Of a DNA stretch of 64,000 bases, positions 34,550-42,349 are shown piece by piece. Source of the DNA: CAVVTR01 sp963751245 (GTDB lineage: Bacteria; Acidobacteriota; Thermoanaerobaculia; Thermoanaerobaculales; Thermoanaerobaculaceae); assembly GCA_963751245.1 (NCBI GenBank), contig CAVVTR010000009.1, positions 124,001 to 188,000 on the forward strand, in the 5' to 3' direction. The notes under the pieces were generated by a model, which was not told the DNA's origin, searched no databases, and saw only the letters and a program-made list of their open reading frames with translations. Every line of letters begins with the position of its first letter. Position 1 is the stretch's first letter. The position numbers and the translations under genes are program-made.

Positions 34550-35467
34550 TCAGACGCCGGAGCGCAGGAGGCGCAGGTACCTCTCGGGGTCGGCCAGGAG
34601 GCGGTCGCGCACGGAGGCGAAGGCGCGCTCGTTGGTCTCGTACTTGCGCTCGATGTCCAGCGCGGGGACCGCGCCCGCCAGCGCCCGCTTCACCGCCTTG
34701 CGGACCGGTGCGGGAGCGACGGCGCGGCCGGCGGCGGCGAGCGCCCGCCGGAGCGCCAGCCCCCGGGTGGGCTCGCGGCGGACCGGGAAGTCCTTGCGCT
34801 CCCAGGAGGCGGCGCCGAGGTGGAACACCAGGTCGCCGTAGACGCTGCCGAAGTGACAGTGGTCCTCGGCCGCGTTGGTGCGCTCCAGGCGCAGCCAGTC
34901 CAGGCCCTCCCGGAACGCCAGCAGGCCCCATCCGACCCCGGAGTCGGGGTGGTGGGGGTGCTCCCGCCGGTAGCGCCGGTAGGGCACGGAACGCCGCTCC
35001 TCGTCCGTGAGCAGGAGGCGCGGTCCACGCCGGACGAAGTCGGCGGTGGCGAAGAGGCAGGCGGTGAAAGGCTTGCGGTCGACCTCGGCGTCGCGGACGG
35101 CGGCGGCGAAGGGGCGCGACGGCGACAGCGCCCCCGCGAGCTCCGCGTCCCAGCCGTCGCGGAGGGGGAACGAGTCCACGTGGAGGACCGCCACGTGGGT
35201 CGCGCCGTCCCCGGCCGCCGCGGCCATGAGGCGCTCCAGGTAGAAGGCGTGCTCCGCGCTCTCGCGCGCCGCGGTGGCGGGGAGGTCGCAGAGCCGTACG
35301 TGCCCGCGGCGCCCGAGCTCCTCGCGCAGGTCGGAGCGGAGACGGTTCGCCCCGGCGTAGAGGGTGTACTGCGCCCTCGTGTGGGCCGCGATGCGGTCCA
35401 GGTGGAGCCGGAGGAGCCCCTCGTTGCCCCCGGTGACGAGGTAGACGACGGCGATGCCCAGCCTCAC
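34550..35467 (-). CDS. Glycosyltransferase-like protein of unknown specificity
   Basis: 305 aa from GTG at 35467, which overlaps the stop of the upstream oxidoreductase (GTGA). The N-terminal part looks like a GT-A nucleotide-sugar fold: IAVVYLVTGGNEGLLRLHLD, AQYTLYAGANRL, and VAVLHVDSFPLRDGWDAELA, where Asp-x-Ser could take the DXD role. The C-terminal 60 residues are basic and helical (LALRRALAAAGRAVAPAPVR), possibly membrane-associating. I cannot place it in a named family with confidence. Translational coupling suggests it works with the SAF-domain oxidoreductase, perhaps on a modified sugar for a surface glycan. Confidence 0.6.
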   Translation of the reverse strand: MRLGIAVVYLVTGGNEGLLRLHLDRIAAHTRAQYTLYAGANRLRSDLREELGRRGHVRLCDLPATAARESAEHAFYLERLMAAAAGDGATHVAVLHVDSFPLRDGWDAELAGALSPSRPFAAAVRDAEVDRKPFTACLFATADFVRRGPRLLLTDEERRSVPYRRYRREHPHHPDSGVGWGLLAFREGLDWLRLERTNAAEDHCHFGSVYGDLVFHLGAASWERKDFPVRREPTRGLALRRALAAAGRAVAPAPVRKAVKRALAGAVPALDIERKYETNERAFASVRDRLLADPERYLRLLRSGV

Positions 35468-36831
35468 GCCCCGGTCTCCGCCGCAAGGAGGGCCAGGCGG
35501 AAGAGGGAGAACTCGAAGGCGCCCGGGTCGTAGGCGACGTCGGCGAGGGCGATGGGCTCTCCGCGGGGCACGTCGCGCTGGAGCGCGACGCCCTCCGCCA
35601 GGCAGACGGGCAGGCCGGGGTGGAGGCCACCGGGGCCGCAGTTGTCGATCATGCCGTAGCAGCGATAGCCGCCGATGCCGTCGAGGACCTCGCCGGCCTC
35701 GAGGTCGCGCTTGGCATAGGCGAAGACGTTGGTGCGGAACCCCGCGGCGGGCTCGAGCAGCGAGCGTCCGTCCAGCGCCGCCTCGGCGATGCACGCCATC
35801 GCCTCCACGTGGCAGAGGTGGTAGGGGCGGTAGAAGAGGTAGAACGGCCCGGGCCCCATCTTGTAGTACGCCATCATGCCCCGCTGGTAGGGGTGGTCGC
35901 CGTGGCCGACGGCGAACACCCCGCCGTCGGGCTGGGCGCCCAGGACGTAGTCCACGAAGGGCCCGTGCTTCTCCCACAGAGCCGGCACGTCGAGGAGCGT
36001 CAGCGCCTCCCGGACGTGGCCCGCGCGCGGGCCGAGCATGCCCGGCACCGGGGTCGCGAGCCCCAGCGCGTTGGCGAGCAGGGCCATCTCGATCGAGAGC
36101 TTGGTGCCGTCGGTGTACGCCGTGCACATGCGGTAGTCGAGGTTGCGCTTGTCGGCCTCGGGCACGATGGAGGTGGGGTTGGCGGTGCGGTCGAGGAACC
36201 CCTTGATGTTGCCGGCCATCACCAGGTCGAACCCCCACAGGGTGAGCTCGTCCACGAGGTGCTTGAGCACGCCGTGCTGGTCGCCGTCGCAGGACGTGTA
36301 GACGACGCCGTTGTCGCGGGCCAGCTTCGCGAAGTACGGTCCGAACGCCAGGTCGATCTCGGAGTTCATGAGCACCAGGTGCTTGCGGCTCTCCAGCGCG
36401 GCCAGGGCGAAGCGGGCGGCGGGACCGATGGCGCTGGAGGACTCGATGACGACGTCCACGCCCTCGCAGAGCGCCAGCAGCTCGCCGTCCGCGCACACCG
36501 CCACCTCGCCGGAGTCCAGGGCCCGGCGGACCTCGCCGGGGCTCGCCGCGAGCCGGCCCTGGCGCCCCGTCGTCGCGACCGCGGCCTGTGCGCGGGAGAC
36601 CTCGATGTCGGCCACGCCCACGCACTCGATCCCGGGGGTGAGGCAGCTCTGGTGGAAGAGCCCCCGGCCCATTGCGCCGGCACCGACGATGGCGACGCGG
36701 ATCGGAGTGTCGAGGGCGCGGAGCCGGGCGGCGACGCCGCCGCCGGAGAGGCGCCGTGGCGTCATCTGATCTCCCGGGGATCCCGCAGCGCCCTCTCGTC
36801 CGCTCGTCGTGCGCGCCTCGGTGGTGGTCAT
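35464..36831 (-). CDS. NAD(P)-dependent oxidoreductase with C-terminal SAF domain
   Basis: 455 aa. After a 40-residue variable leader comes a Rossmann motif (IRVAIVGAGAMGRGLFHQSC), then an NAD-dependent homoserine-dehydrogenase-like core (CEGVDVVIESSSAIGPAARF, VYTSCDGDQHGVLKHLVDEL, NIKGFLDRTANPTSIVPEAD). Residues about 360-440 form an SAF/antifreeze-like domain (FAYAKRDLEAGEVLDGIGGY, PIALADVAYD). Members are found in glycan and secondary-metabolite clusters, where they probably act on nucleotide or acidic sugars; the substrate is unknown. GTGA overlap with the downstream glycosyltransferase-like gene. Confidence 0.8.
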   Translation of the reverse strand: MTTTEARTTSGREGAAGSPGDQMTPRRLSGGGVAARLRALDTPIRVAIVGAGAMGRGLFHQSCLTPGIECVGVADIEVSRAQAAVATTGRQGRLAASPGEVRRALDSGEVAVCADGELLALCEGVDVVIESSSAIGPAARFALAALESRKHLVLMNSEIDLAFGPYFAKLARDNGVVYTSCDGDQHGVLKHLVDELTLWGFDLVMAGNIKGFLDRTANPTSIVPEADKRNLDYRMCTAYTDGTKLSIEMALLANALGLATPVPGMLGPRAGHVREALTLLDVPALWEKHGPFVDYVLGAQPDGGVFAVGHGDHPYQRGMMAYYKMGPGPFYLFYRPYHLCHVEAMACIAEAALDGRSLLEPAAGFRTNVFAYAKRDLEAGEVLDGIGGYRCYGMIDNCGPGGLHPGLPVCLAEGVALQRDVPRGEPIALADVAYDPGAFEFSLFRLALLAAETGA

Positions 36832-36956
36832 GGGTCCCTCCCGGGACGGGCGCCCCGCGGCGTCCGTTTGACTTCCGGGGGATCATAACCTCTTTCCGTG
36901 ACGAATTCTGGAGATCGTCAGGCCAGGATCACGCCTGGTGGCCGTCGCGGACGGCC

Positions 36957-37877
36957 TCAGGGCCGCAGCACGATCTTGCCCCGCGTGTGCCGCTTCTCGA
37001 GCTCGGTGTACGCGTCGCGGACCTGGTCCAGCGGGTACACGCGTGCGATGGGGATCTCCAGCTTCCCCTCGGCGATGAGCCCGGCGAGCTCGGCGAGCAC
37101 CTCGGCGCGGGCCGCGGCGGCGCTGCCCTCGGTCTTGACCCCGTACTTGCGCGCGGCGTCCCAGTTGGCGATGGTGTCGATCCTCTCGGGGTGGACGCCC
37201 AGCCGCACGGCCACGTCCACGTAGCCGGCGCCGAAGGTGTCGATGAACGCGTTCACCGGTCCGCCGGCGGCCTCCCGGATGCGTCCGACGACGCCGTCGC
37301 CGTAGGTGACCGGCACGACCCCGTGCTCCTTCAGCCAGGCGTGGTTGCCCTCGCTCGCGAGCCCGACGACCCTCGCCCCGGTGTGGCGCGCGAGCTGCAC
37401 CGCGATGGAGCCGACCCCGCCGGCGGCGGCGGAGACCACCACGGTGTCACCCTCGCGGAGAGCGACGGCCCGCACGCACGCGTACGCGGTGCTGCCGGCC
37501 ACGAACAGCGCCCCGGCGACCTCCCAGGGCACGGAGGGCGGACGCGGCACGAGCTTGTCCGCCTCGGCGGCCACCAGCTCGGCGTGGCTGGCCCGGTCGT
37601 TGGTGAAGCCCAGCACCTCGTCACCCGGCGCGAAGCCCTCCACGCCCTCGCCGACCTCTTCGACGATCCCGGCCAGGTCGCTGCCCTCGCCCGACGGGAA
37701 GGTGGCCGGGAAGCGCTCCGCCAGCCGCCCCTCCCGGATCGCCGCCTCCCCGGGGTTGATGCCCGCCACCTTCACCCGGACCAGGACCCGGCCGGGCCCC
37801 GCCACCGGCCGCGGCACCTCCACGACCTTCAGCACCTCGATGCCGCCGTAGTGGTCGAACCGTACCGCCTTGGGCAT
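36957..37877 (-). CDS. NADPH:quinone oxidoreductase-like MDR protein
   Basis: 306-aa zinc-independent medium-chain dehydrogenase/reductase of the quinone oxidoreductase class. N-terminal GroES-like domain (VLVRVKVAGINPGEAAIREG ... GSDLAGIVEEVGEGVEGFAP), then a Rossmann domain with VVVSAAAGGVGSIAVQLARH for NADPH. The catalytic-zinc cysteines of alcohol dehydrogenases are absent. ATG at 37877 is preferred because GAGAGG sits 6 nt upstream; ATG at 37883 is too close to that site. It reduces quinones or enones in the cytoplasm. Downstream of the F420/NADP-like reductase gene and probably co-transcribed. Confidence 0.9.
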   Translation of the reverse strand: MPKAVRFDHYGGIEVLKVVEVPRPVAGPGRVLVRVKVAGINPGEAAIREGRLAERFPATFPSGEGSDLAGIVEEVGEGVEGFAPGDEVLGFTNDRASHAELVAAEADKLVPRPPSVPWEVAGALFVAGSTAYACVRAVALREGDTVVVSAAAGGVGSIAVQLARHTGARVVGLASEGNHAWLKEHGVVPVTYGDGVVGRIREAAGGPVNAFIDTFGAGYVDVAVRLGVHPERIDTIANWDAARKYGVKTEGSAAAARAEVLAELAGLIAEGKLEIPIARVYPLDQVRDAYTELEKRHTRGKIVLRP

Positions 37878-37915
37878 GGCCATCCTCTCCTCTCCCGCGG
37901 GCGTCGGGGCCGCGG

Positions 37916-38557
37916 CTAGGGGCGCAGCCGCTTCGCTTCCGCCAGGGCCCGGCGCAGCTCCGCGGCGCCGTGGTCCTTGGTGTAGCAGGGCGTGCCGGGC
38001 TGCTGCCGCCACGACTCGTCGAGCCCGCCGGCGTCCACGGCGTCGAACCCGAGCTGTTCGACGAGGTCCATGACGCGCCGCTTGGCGTCCTCGTCGTCGC
38101 CGGCGACGGGGAGCGCGATGCGCCCGGGGGCGCCGGCTGGCCGGCCGCCCTCCAGCAGGTGCTGGTAGAAGATGTTGTTGAACGCCTTGATCACGGGGTG
38201 GCCGAGGTGCTGCTCCACCCAGCGGCTCTCCACCATGCCGTGCTCGAGGGCGTCGATGCGTCCGTCGCGCGAGGGGTAGTAGTTCCCGGTGTCGACGATG
38301 GGCGCCCCCGGGGCGCGCCGCTCGAGGATGCTCCCGTCGAGCTCCGGCACCCGTCCCTCCTGGATGGTCACGACCACCAGCTCCGCGCCCTCGACGGCCT
38401 CCGCCGCCGTGGCGGCCCGCGCCCCGGTCTCCGCCGCCAGGTCGCGCAGCGTCTCCGGACCCCGTGAGTTCGCCACCGCCACCTCGTGCCCCAGCGCCGC
38501 CAGGCGCCGCGTCAGCGTGCCGCCGATCTTCCCCGCTCCGATGATGCCGATCTTCAT
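37916..38557 (-). CDS. NADP/F420-dependent reductase-fold protein
   Basis: 213 aa opening with MKIGIIGAGKIGGTLTRRLA, the dinucleotide fold of F420H2:NADP oxidoreductases, with ALGHEVAVANSRGPETLRDL after it. The Asn-Ser-Arg following the second strand is the usual NADP-phosphate site. The C-terminal half (FNNIFYQHLLEGGRPAGAPG, DDEDAKRRVMDLVEQLGFDA) matches the same family. F420 binding is not shown, and bacterial homologues often act with unknown partners. It is 39 bp from the quinone oxidoreductase gene on the same strand. Confidence 0.85.
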   Translation of the reverse strand: MKIGIIGAGKIGGTLTRRLAALGHEVAVANSRGPETLRDLAAETGARAATAAEAVEGAELVVVTIQEGRVPELDGSILERRAPGAPIVDTGNYYPSRDGRIDALEHGMVESRWVEQHLGHPVIKAFNNIFYQHLLEGGRPAGAPGRIALPVAGDDEDAKRRVMDLVEQLGFDAVDAGGLDESWRQQPGTPCYTKDHGAAELRRALAEAKRLRP

Positions 38558-38978
38558 GTCGCCTCTCCTCCGCCGGTCCGTCCCTGGGATCCGTCCGCGG
38601 CGCGCCCCGGGGAGCGCCGCGCCGCCCCCTCCACCCGAGTGCAACCCGGCGAGAGGGGGGAGGCTTCCGGGAACCGGCCGGACGACGGGGACCGCCCCGC
38701 GTCCACCGGTGGGGCGAGGGCCTCGGGGGCGTCAGGCCAGGCGCAGGGAGGCGGGGAGGACCGCGCCGGCCCGCCCCCGCCGCCGCCTGCGGCGCGGTTC
38801 CGGGGGAGGGTGGAGGGCCTGCCGGATCGGGACGTGGGCCACGGCCACGACCGCGGCCGTCGTGACGCCCAGGGGCGAGAACGGCCCAGAGGGACCACAA
38901 GGGAGCTCCGGGGCTCCTGGGTTGCCACAGGATGAATCTGAAAGGGGCTGCCGCGACCTCCCTCGAATCGAACTGGCC
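38558..38978. other. 420-bp non-coding, extremely GC-rich region
   Basis: Open frames here are shadows of composition with many Pro/Arg/Gly codons and no recognisable domain. A short interrupted palindrome around GGGCGAGGGCCTCGGGGGCG and a Cys/Pro-rich tract near 38764-38805 are the only structures I note. No promoter is clear. Confidence 0.45.
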
Positions 38979-39329
38979 CCGGGAGGCTGTTGCGCCTAGC
39001 CTCGAAAGCGAGGGTTGCGATGGCGCCGACTGGCAAGGAGGCCGAGCGAAATACCCGCAGACGGAGTTGGAACCGCGTGCTCCCGAGCGGAAGCGCGGTG
39101 AGCCACCGAGGACGTCGACGCGCCGCGTCCGCAAGGCGCGCGACCGAGGCGTATCAGCAGGCGATACGCCGCAGGGAACGCAACGCCGCGGACGTGGATG
39201 CAGCGGCGTTCGAATGCCAGCGGGCTTCCGCTCGGGAGCACCAGGTCGAGGACGGTTCGCGAAGCCCGGCACAGCCAGGCGGATGCCAGCGCAAGCCGCA
39301 GCCGGAGCCTCTGTGCAACAGCCTCCCGG
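38979..39329. repeat. 351-bp concentric fold-back element with 15-bp terminal inverted repeats
   Basis: CCGGGAGGCTGTTGC (38979-38993) recurs inverted as GCAACAGCCTCCCGG (39315-39329). Inside are an exact 18-bp inverted pair, GTGCTCCCGAGCGGAAGC at 39077-39094 and its complement at 39224-39241, and a central hairpin GGCGTATC (39148-39155) with GATACGCC (39163-39170). The two inner pairs share one exact centre and the outer pair is offset by only 5 bp. Arms between them are diverged but alignable (about 17 of 22 over GGTTGCGATGGCGCCGACTGGC). There is no transposase inside and no convincing ORF. Target-site duplications are not evident. Confidence 0.7.
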
Positions 39330-39473
39330 CCGTCCTGAGGTCGAAGCCGCTCCTCCCGAATCTTGCCGCGGGCCAGATCGTCCTGACCGACGGTCCGGCA
39401 CCGATCTGGCGCGAGTAGAGCAGCAGGGTCGTCGGCGCGTGAGGCGGGCCAGCGACGGCACTCGCCCGACGGA

Positions 39474-39488
39474 GGGTAGTTCCTACCC
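39474..39488. promoter_or_regulatory. Palindrome GGGTAG-TTC-CTACCC upstream of the 28-aa peptide gene
   Basis: A 6-bp inverted repeat with a 3-nt centre about 85 bp before the peptide start, followed within 30 bp by a second GGGTAG half-site (TTTCGGGTAGAAAG). It could be an operator or the stem of a short leader hairpin; which one cannot be decided from sequence. Confidence 0.35.
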
Positions 39489-39572
39489 ATTTTGAGATCT
39501 GCCTTTCGGGTAGAAAGCGCTCTTGCTGGCGGATGGCCCCAGGAGTCAAGTTGCTCAGTAGAGGAGATGACC

Positions 39573-39659
39573 ATGAGCGCGACAACTCTCATCATCGTAA
39601 TCGTAGTGCTCTTCATTCTGTTCGGCGGCGGCGGCTACTACTGGAGGGCCAGGAGGTAG
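39573..39659 (+). CDS. 28-aa single-helix membrane peptide
   Basis: MSATTLIIVIVVLFILFGGG continues with GYYWRARR and stop. It is preceded by GAGGAG 6 nt before the ATG at 39573 (an ATG at 39567 is too close to that site). One hydrophobic helix, a Gly-rich turn with GGGGYYW, and a positively charged tail: the pattern of very small conserved membrane peptides in proteobacteria and other groups (DUF3309-like in size and style). The function is unknown; such peptides are often stress-induced. It would be missed by length-limited gene finders. Confidence 0.65.
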   Translation: MSATTLIIVIVVLFILFGGGGYYWRARR

Positions 39660-39839
39660 CACATAGGTACCTGTTTCGCCATTTAACCTTTCCCGGCGAG
39701 GCTCGACTCGAGAGTTGCAGGACGGAGGCGAGGTGGATGCCGCGGGCGCCGAGGACGTTGGTGGGCGGGGCTGTCTCCCACGTCTACGCGAGGCTGGCTC
39801 GAGGCGAGGGGATGTTGGCGGACGACGGCGAGGCCTCGC

Positions 39840-40108
39840 GTCTGGTGGAGATCCTCAGCTCTCGCAGCTCCGACACCCCGAGACCCGCGTACTTCCGCCT
39901 CCAGGTGCAGTACGTGTCCTCGCTGATCCCGGCCTGCCGGCACACCTCCTTCACCGGCAGGCCGCTCTCCGCCTGGCGCAGGACCGCCACGATCTGCTCT
40001 TCCGTCCTCCCCGTCTCGCCATGTCGTCCCCTTCCCGCGCCCCGCCAGGAGATCGCCAAGCGGCTCCGGACTCAACTTTCACCTGGACCAGTTTTCGGGT
40101 TTTGGGTC
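39840..40108 (-). mobile_element. IS3-family remnant: 5' end and broken orfA
   Basis: On the minus strand the reading RTEEQIVAVLRQAESGLPVK followed by EVCRQAGISEDTYCTWRRKY is the helix-turn-helix of IS3-family OrfA. It then decays after GVSELRELR, where the usual leucine zipper and orfB are missing. The likely start ATG at 40022 (MARRG) is out of frame with this stretch by one base. CTGGTCCAGG and CCCGAAAACTGG (about 40078-40108) resemble an IS3-type terminal region. It is a dead fragment next to the tRNA-Ala gene. Confidence 0.65.
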
Positions 40109-40227
40109 ACGGGGCTCCGCTCCCGCGGGACGAGTCTCCATCCCCGTCCGTCCACGCCTCCAAGCGGGGCGTGGTCCGACACTACCCGCTGCTGTTTCTT
40201 GCGCAGATTTTTGCCCACTGACACTTT

Positions 40228-40247
40228 CGCCCGCCTCGCGGCGGGCG
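40228..40247 (-). terminator. Hairpin downstream of tRNA-Ala
   Basis: CGCCCGCC, loop TCGC, GGCGGGCG: a perfect 8-bp stem 18 bp past the tRNA 3' end on the minus strand, followed by GAAAGTGTCAG rather than a T-run. The rest of 40109-40227 shows nothing recognisable. Confidence 0.5.
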
Positions 40248-40264
40248 TACGTTGTTGATTTGAT

Positions 40265-40340
<76 letters not shown>

Positions 40341-40429
40341 ACCAGGGGAGGGAAAGGCTACCAAGCGGCCCGGGAACTGTCAACCGCCGCTGGGGCCGAC
40401 GGAGCCGGCGGGCGGCGGGTGCGCTGCCC

Positions 40430-40894
40430 TCACACCGGACGGTCGTGGGGCGCGAGCTCGACGAAGCGGTCGAAGGCGTTGCGGGTAGGCCAGCCGGCGG
40501 CCATGGCCAGCGCCGCGGCGCCGGTGAGGCCCGCCGCCCACAGCCACTCGCCGGTGAGGAGCGCGACGACGATGCCGATGATGCCGGCGGCCTCGCGCAG
40601 CGCGAACGCAACGATCACGGACTGCTGGTAGGCGGCCGGCCGCGCTGCGGGGCCGCGGCCCTCGGCGGTCCGGAGGGCGAGGACGGCGGCGACGGGGGCG
40701 GCGAAGATGGCGAGCCCGGCCACGGCGACGAGGGCCCACGGCAGGAAGGCGGGGAAGCCGCGCAGGCCGGCCCCCTGCGACGCCAGGGCGCGGGCGAGGA
40801 CGAGGTAGATGCCCAGGGCGGCGAGGAACCCCCAGCAGATGAACTGGAGAATGCGGTAGCGCTGGTCGTGGGGCGCGGGCACCGGCGACGCCAT
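40430..40894 (-). CDS. Four-helix membrane protein of unknown function
   Basis: 154 aa with a strong AAGGAGG site before the ATG at 40894. Four hydrophobic helices: about 17-37 (LQFICWGFLAALGIYLVLAR), 50-72 (FLPWALVAVAGLAIFAAPVA), 93-112 (SVIVAFALREAAGIIGIVVA) and 115-135. Short polar ends. No family I can name. It lies 90 bp from tRNA-Ala on the same strand and is divergent from tRNA-Sec. Confidence 0.75.
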   Translation of the reverse strand: MASPVPAPHDQRYRILQFICWGFLAALGIYLVLARALASQGAGLRGFPAFLPWALVAVAGLAIFAAPVAAVLALRTAEGRGPAARPAAYQQSVIVAFALREAAGIIGIVVALLTGEWLWAAGLTGAAALAMAAGWPTRNAFDRFVELAPHDRPV

Positions 40895-41000
40895 GGAACC
40901 TCCTTCTTCTTCTCGCTGCGCTCCCCGGTCGAGCTGTTCCATGCTAGCACCCGGTGGCGGCGTGGGCCCGGGGCCGGCACCGTGCTGATACACTGACGGT

Positions 41001-41099
41001 GGAAGCGCACGGGGCCTGGTGGCCTCCGCGGTCTTCAAAACCGTTGTCCCGGGCCGTTGCGGTTCGGGAGGTGGGTTCGACTCCCATGCGCTTCCGCCA
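41001..41099 (+). tRNA. selC: tRNA-Sec (UCA), selenocysteine
   Basis: 99 nt with encoded CCA. Acceptor of 8 bp (GGAAGCGC with GCGCTTCC), a 6-bp D-stem (GGGGCC, loop TGGT, GGCCTC), anticodon loop CTTCAAA (UCA) inside GCGGT/ACCGT, a long variable arm (CCCGGGCCGT with GGTTCGGG) and a T-arm GGTGGGTTCGACTCCCAT. Eight-bp acceptor, 6-bp D-stem and long variable arm are the specific marks of bacterial tRNA-Sec and separate it from an opal suppressor or serine tRNA. The organism should thus read UGA as selenocysteine in some genes, given SelA/B/D elsewhere. Confidence 0.93.
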
Positions 41100-41112
41100 C
41101 GGCAGCCATCCC

Positions 41113-41136
41113 GCCGCTCCGGCGCCCCGGAGCGGC
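41113..41136 (+). terminator. Hairpin downstream of selC
   Basis: GCCGCTCCGG, loop CGCC, CCGGAGCGGC form a perfect 10-bp stem 14 bp past the tRNA-Sec 3' end; there is no long T-run. Confidence 0.55.
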
Positions 41137-41161
41137 TCGTTGCGTGCGGCCTCGTGATAGG

Positions 41162-41944
41162 ATGCCCTCCGTGACCGACCTGCCGCGCCACATGTTCGTG
41201 GGAGAGCTCGCCGACACGCCGCTCCCTGAGATGCTCGCGACGATCCACAGGCACAAGGTGCCGGGGGTCCTCGAGGCGCAGGCGGGGGAGTTCACCAAGC
41301 GCGTCTTCATCGGGGAGGGCGACATCATCTTCGCCACCTCGACCAACCGCGCCGACTCCCTCGGGGACCTCTTGATGACCGAGGGAAGGATCACCGCGGA
41401 TCAGTACCGGGCGTCGTCGCTGATGCTGCTCGACCACGCCGAGAAGCGCCACGGGCAGGTCCTCGTGGAGATGGGCCTGTTGAGCGAGGCGGAGATGCGG
41501 GTGGCGGTGCTGCAGCAGGTCCAGCGCATCGTCTGGAGCCTCTTCGACGTCCGCGAGGGGCGCGTGACGTTCAACCTCGGCGACTACCGCGGCGACGAGG
41601 TTTACAAGCTGCGCATCCCGACGCCGCGGGCGGTGCTGTACGGCTGCAAGACCGTGGCGGACGCCAAGCGGCTGCTGGGGAGGCTCGGGAGCAAGCACAC
41701 GGTGTTCACGGTGACGCCGCCCGCGCAGCGCCTGGAAGGGTTCGAGCTGGAGGCCGCGGAGCAGCAACTCCTCGATCTCGCGGACGGAACCCGGACGCTG
41801 TTCGAGCTGTGCGAGCAGGGGCCCTTCGCGCCGGGGCTCAACGCCAGGATCCTGTACGCGTTCCACACCCTCGGCCTGATCCTCCGGAAGGACGGTTCGG
41901 GGAGCATCCGGGTCCAGGTCCCCTCGACAAACGGCGGCGTGTGA
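41162..41944 (+). CDS. DUF4388-type regulatory protein
   Basis: 260 aa. The N-terminal 100 residues (FVGELADTPLPEMLATIHRH ... GDIIFATSTNRADSLGDLLM) match DUF4388 (PATAN-related), found in bacterial signalling proteins often linked to gliding, motility or chemosensory systems. The middle part, LLDHAEKRHGQVLVEMGLLS, resembles the LGEILV domain of pilus ATPases, and the C-terminal half is helical. It should be cytoplasmic and protein-binding. It sits just after selC and before the FmdB gene, near the pilus operon but on the opposite strand. Confidence 0.75.
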   Translation: MPSVTDLPRHMFVGELADTPLPEMLATIHRHKVPGVLEAQAGEFTKRVFIGEGDIIFATSTNRADSLGDLLMTEGRITADQYRASSLMLLDHAEKRHGQVLVEMGLLSEAEMRVAVLQQVQRIVWSLFDVREGRVTFNLGDYRGDEVYKLRIPTPRAVLYGCKTVADAKRLLGRLGSKHTVFTVTPPAQRLEGFELEAAEQQLLDLADGTRTLFELCEQGPFAPGLNARILYAFHTLGLILRKDGSGSIRVQVPSTNGGV

Positions 41945-41991
41945 CCTAGAATATTAGCCGGGTGCACTCAAGTCGCGCCCGGAGGTCTTCG

Positions 41992-42267
41992 ATGCCCCTG
42001 TACGAGTACCGTTGCCTGAGCTGCGGTGAACGGACCGAGGTGCTCCAGCACATCGGCGATGCCCCGCTGAAGCAGTGCCCGCACTGCGGCGGAGCGGTGG
42101 AAAAGGTGTTGTCGGCGCCGGCCCTGCAGTTCAAGGGGACCGGCTGGTACGTGACGGACTACGGCCACAAGAACAGCGCCGGCACCAGCACGGGCCCGTC
42201 CCCGGCCAAGACGGAGACGGCGCCGAAGAGCGACACGAGCGCTCCCAAGAAGGAAGACTCGAAGTAG
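41992..42267 (+). CDS. FmdB-family zinc-ribbon protein
   Basis: 91 aa with GGAGG upstream of the ATG. Opens with MPLYEYRCLSCGERTEVLQH and CPHCGG, giving the two CxxC pairs of the FmdB/CxxC_CxxC_SSSS zinc ribbon (Cys8, Cys11 and Cys29, Cys32 region), then FKGTGWYVTDYGH. The last 30 residues are a low-complexity Lys/Ser/Thr/Ala tail. The family was proposed to regulate amidase or formamidase genes but is mostly uncharacterised. It is 47 bp after the DUF4388 gene. Confidence 0.9.
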   Translation: MPLYEYRCLSCGERTEVLQHIGDAPLKQCPHCGGAVEKVLSAPALQFKGTGWYVTDYGHKNSAGTSTGPSPAKTETAPKSDTSAPKKEDSK

Positions 42268-42281
42268 CTCCCAGCCGAGCG

Positions 42282-42307
42282 GGCCGGGGGACGGCCCCGT
42301 CCCGGCC
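42282..42307. terminator. Bidirectional-type hairpin between fmdB and galU
   Basis: GGCCGGGGGACGG pairs with CCGTCCCGGCC (one bulged G) across a CC loop in the gap between two convergent genes. It could serve both strands; no T-run on either side. Confidence 0.4.
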
Positions 42308-42349
42308 GACGATGTCCATTCCCGAGAGACCGGCGGCGCGGCCGCTGGT

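Noticed and set aside
38979..39329. Integron attC site or retron RNA
   Set aside because: Ends read GTTGC rather than the GTTRRRY/RYYYAAC core of attC, no integrase or cassette array is near, and there is no reverse transcriptase beside it for a retron.
41057..41944. Longer start for the DUF4388 protein inside tRNA-Sec
   Set aside because: Would begin within the tRNA gene and adds residues with no family match; ATG at 41162 fits the domain start.
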